In this document: positions 6,259 to 7,249 of the stretch, piece by piece
How the letters are laid out: each line of letters begins with the position of its first letter
Position numbering within the stretch: the stretch's first letter is position 1
Origin: DATKWF01 sp035529715
GTDB taxonomy: Bacteria; Chloroflexota; Dehalococcoidia; Dehalococcoidales; RBG-16-60-22
Length of the DNA: 7,249 nt
NCBI GenBank assembly: GCA_035529715.1
Contig: DATKWF010000005.1
Coordinates: forward strand, 1 to 7,249
Reading direction: 5' to 3'
Notes under the pieces: model-generated
Told to the model about the DNA's origin: nothing
Databases searched by the model: none
Seen by the model: only the letters and a program-made list of their open reading frames with translations
Position numbers and translations under genes: made by a program

Positions 6259-7249
6259 CTCTACCCCATCCTAACTTAAAGAATTTGGACCATACCACTA
6301 CCAGTACTGCCATTATCGCCAGATTGACCGGTATCATTACCCACGGTACCGCCGTTGGCCAGACCAGTACCTGGACAGCGGTGATAACCAGATTAATCAT
6401 GGCTAACGGCAGGAGGAACTTCCAGGCAAGTGCCATCATCTGGTCTATCCTGATGCGAGGCAGCGTGGTCCGTGTCCATATCATGACGAAGAAGACCGCC
6501 ACCACCTTGATTACAAACCACAGCCAAGGCGGGAGTATTGGCCCCCTCCAGCCGCCGAGGAAGAGGGTAGTAATTATGGCTGACATTGCCAGGGCTTCAG
6601 CGTATTCTACCAGGTAGAACATGGCAAACTTCATCCCGGAGTACTCGGTGTGAAAGCCAGCGACCAGCTCTGAATCAGCCTCCAGGAGGTCAAAGGGACT
6701 GCGATTTATTTCAGCGCAGCTGCCGATGAAAAAGAGAAGGAAGCCCAGGGGCTGTAACAAAATGAAGGGGACATTCTGCGCCAGCACAATCTGGTTCATG
6801 GAAAGAGAGCCGGCTATCATCACCACGCCGGCAATAGCCAGTACCACCGGAATTTCATAGCTCACTATTGCCGCCACCCCTCGCATGGCGCCAAGGAGGG
6901 AATACTTGTTGCTTGAACCCCATCCCGCCATAAATATACCCACCGTCGAGATTGAGCTAATCGCTACCACGTAAAGGATGCCAATATTCAGGTCAGCCAG
7001 CAGCGCCCCATCCTGGAAGGGAACCACCGCAAAAATTAATAATACCGGAACAAAGGCAACCACCGGCGCCAGCCAGTGGACTATTTTGTCCGCCTTGCTC
7101 GGAACAATATCTTCCTTGAGCAGTACTTTGATTGCGTCGGCTACCGGCTGGAGCAAGCCGAAGGGACCAACTCGGTTGGGACCAAGGCGTGCCTGCATAC
7201 GTGCCATACCCCTTCGTTCAAAGTAGATAAAACCCATTACCATGGACAG
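6248..7249 (-). CDS. nuoH: NADH-quinone oxidoreductase subunit H, partial (N-terminus beyond right edge)
   Basis: Membrane subunit (ND1 homologue) at the junction of the two arms, forming much of the quinone chamber. The frame is open to the right edge. An ATG at 7243 could give 331 residues, but the FERRGMARMQARLGPNRVG segment would then start at residue 8, whereas family members carry a first helix of about 25-30 residues before it. The true start is therefore inferred to lie outside the window. Other hallmarks, counted from 7243: LLQPVADAIKVLLKED (30-45), NKYSLLGAMRG, SYEIPVVLAI (Glu130), the quinone-site loop SPFDLLEADSELVAGFHTEY (182-201), SGMKFAMFYLVEY with conserved acidic residues, and LPRIRIDQMM (261-270). 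A further hydrophobic segment at about 302-318 extends past the E. coli C-terminus. The TGA stop overlaps nuoI by 11 nt. Confidence 0.95.
   Translation of the reverse strand: MSMVMGFIYFERRGMARMQARLGPNRVGPFGLLQPVADAIKVLLKEDIVPSKADKIVHWLAPVVAFVPVLLIFAVVPFQDGALLADLNIGILYVVAISSISTVGIFMAGWGSSNKYSLLGAMRGVAAIVSYEIPVVLAIAGVVMIAGSLSMNQIVLAQNVPFILLQPLGFLLFFIGSCAEINRSPFDLLEADSELVAGFHTEYSGMKFAMFYLVEYAEALAMSAIITTLFLGGWRGPILPPWLWFVIKVVAVFFVMIWTRTTLPRIRIDQMMALAWKFLLPLAMINLVITAVQVLVWPTAVPWVMIPVNLAIMAVLVVVWSKFFKLGWGRVEV

Overview
The window is a single block of respiratory complex I genes (proton-pumping NADH:quinone oxidoreductase, or a relative using another electron donor), all on the minus strand. Transcription runs from the right edge to the left: nuoH (N-terminus cut by the right edge), nuoI, nuoJ, nuoK, two small non-nuo genes, nuoL, nuoM, nuoN (C-terminus cut by the left edge). 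No phage, transposase, RNA gene or CRISPR sequence was seen.

Layout. At 6248-7249 is NuoH, the membrane subunit that helps form the quinone chamber. At 5761-6258 is NuoI, the peripheral-arm subunit with two [4Fe-4S] clusters. At 5273-5761 and 4957-5268 are NuoJ and NuoK, small membrane subunits linking the quinone module to the pumps. The stretch 4457-4956 breaks the canonical order. It holds a perfect 13-bp palindrome plus a second 8-bp hairpin (4886-4942), a 67-aa two-helix membrane protein of unknown function in AT-rich DNA (4664-4867), and a 64-aa soluble protein resembling the DUF2007 'putative signal transducing' family (4457-4651). After this come the three antiporter-like pumps: NuoL (2556-4457), NuoM (1040-2533) and NuoN (1-1028).

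How the genes work together. NuoI carries electrons through its two clusters toward the quinone site at the NuoH interface. Reduction energy is passed along a chain of charged membrane residues through NuoH, J and K to NuoN, M and L, which move protons. The key glutamates and lysines are present in all the pump subunits visible here. Spacing is tight: 1- to 11-nt overlaps or short gaps at most junctions, with Shine-Dalgarno-like sequences often inside the preceding gene. This points to one co-transcribed, partly translationally coupled unit. The only sizeable gap is the 89 nt containing the palindromes.

Organism. This is a bacterium with moderate GC in the nuo genes (roughly 50-58% in short hand-counted stretches) and frequent TTG starts: nuoI, nuoM and nuoN all appear to use TTG. 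The protein flavour and the CCCTCTCC-type dispersed palindrome are reminiscent of Chloroflexota (Dehalococcoidia-like), but this is a low-confidence impression. The window cannot show whether NuoEFG exist, so the electron donor is undetermined.

Novelty. Most of the window is an ordinary nuo operon. The part worth attention is the nuoK-nuoL insertion: two small genes and a repeat element inside a normally compact run of complex I genes.
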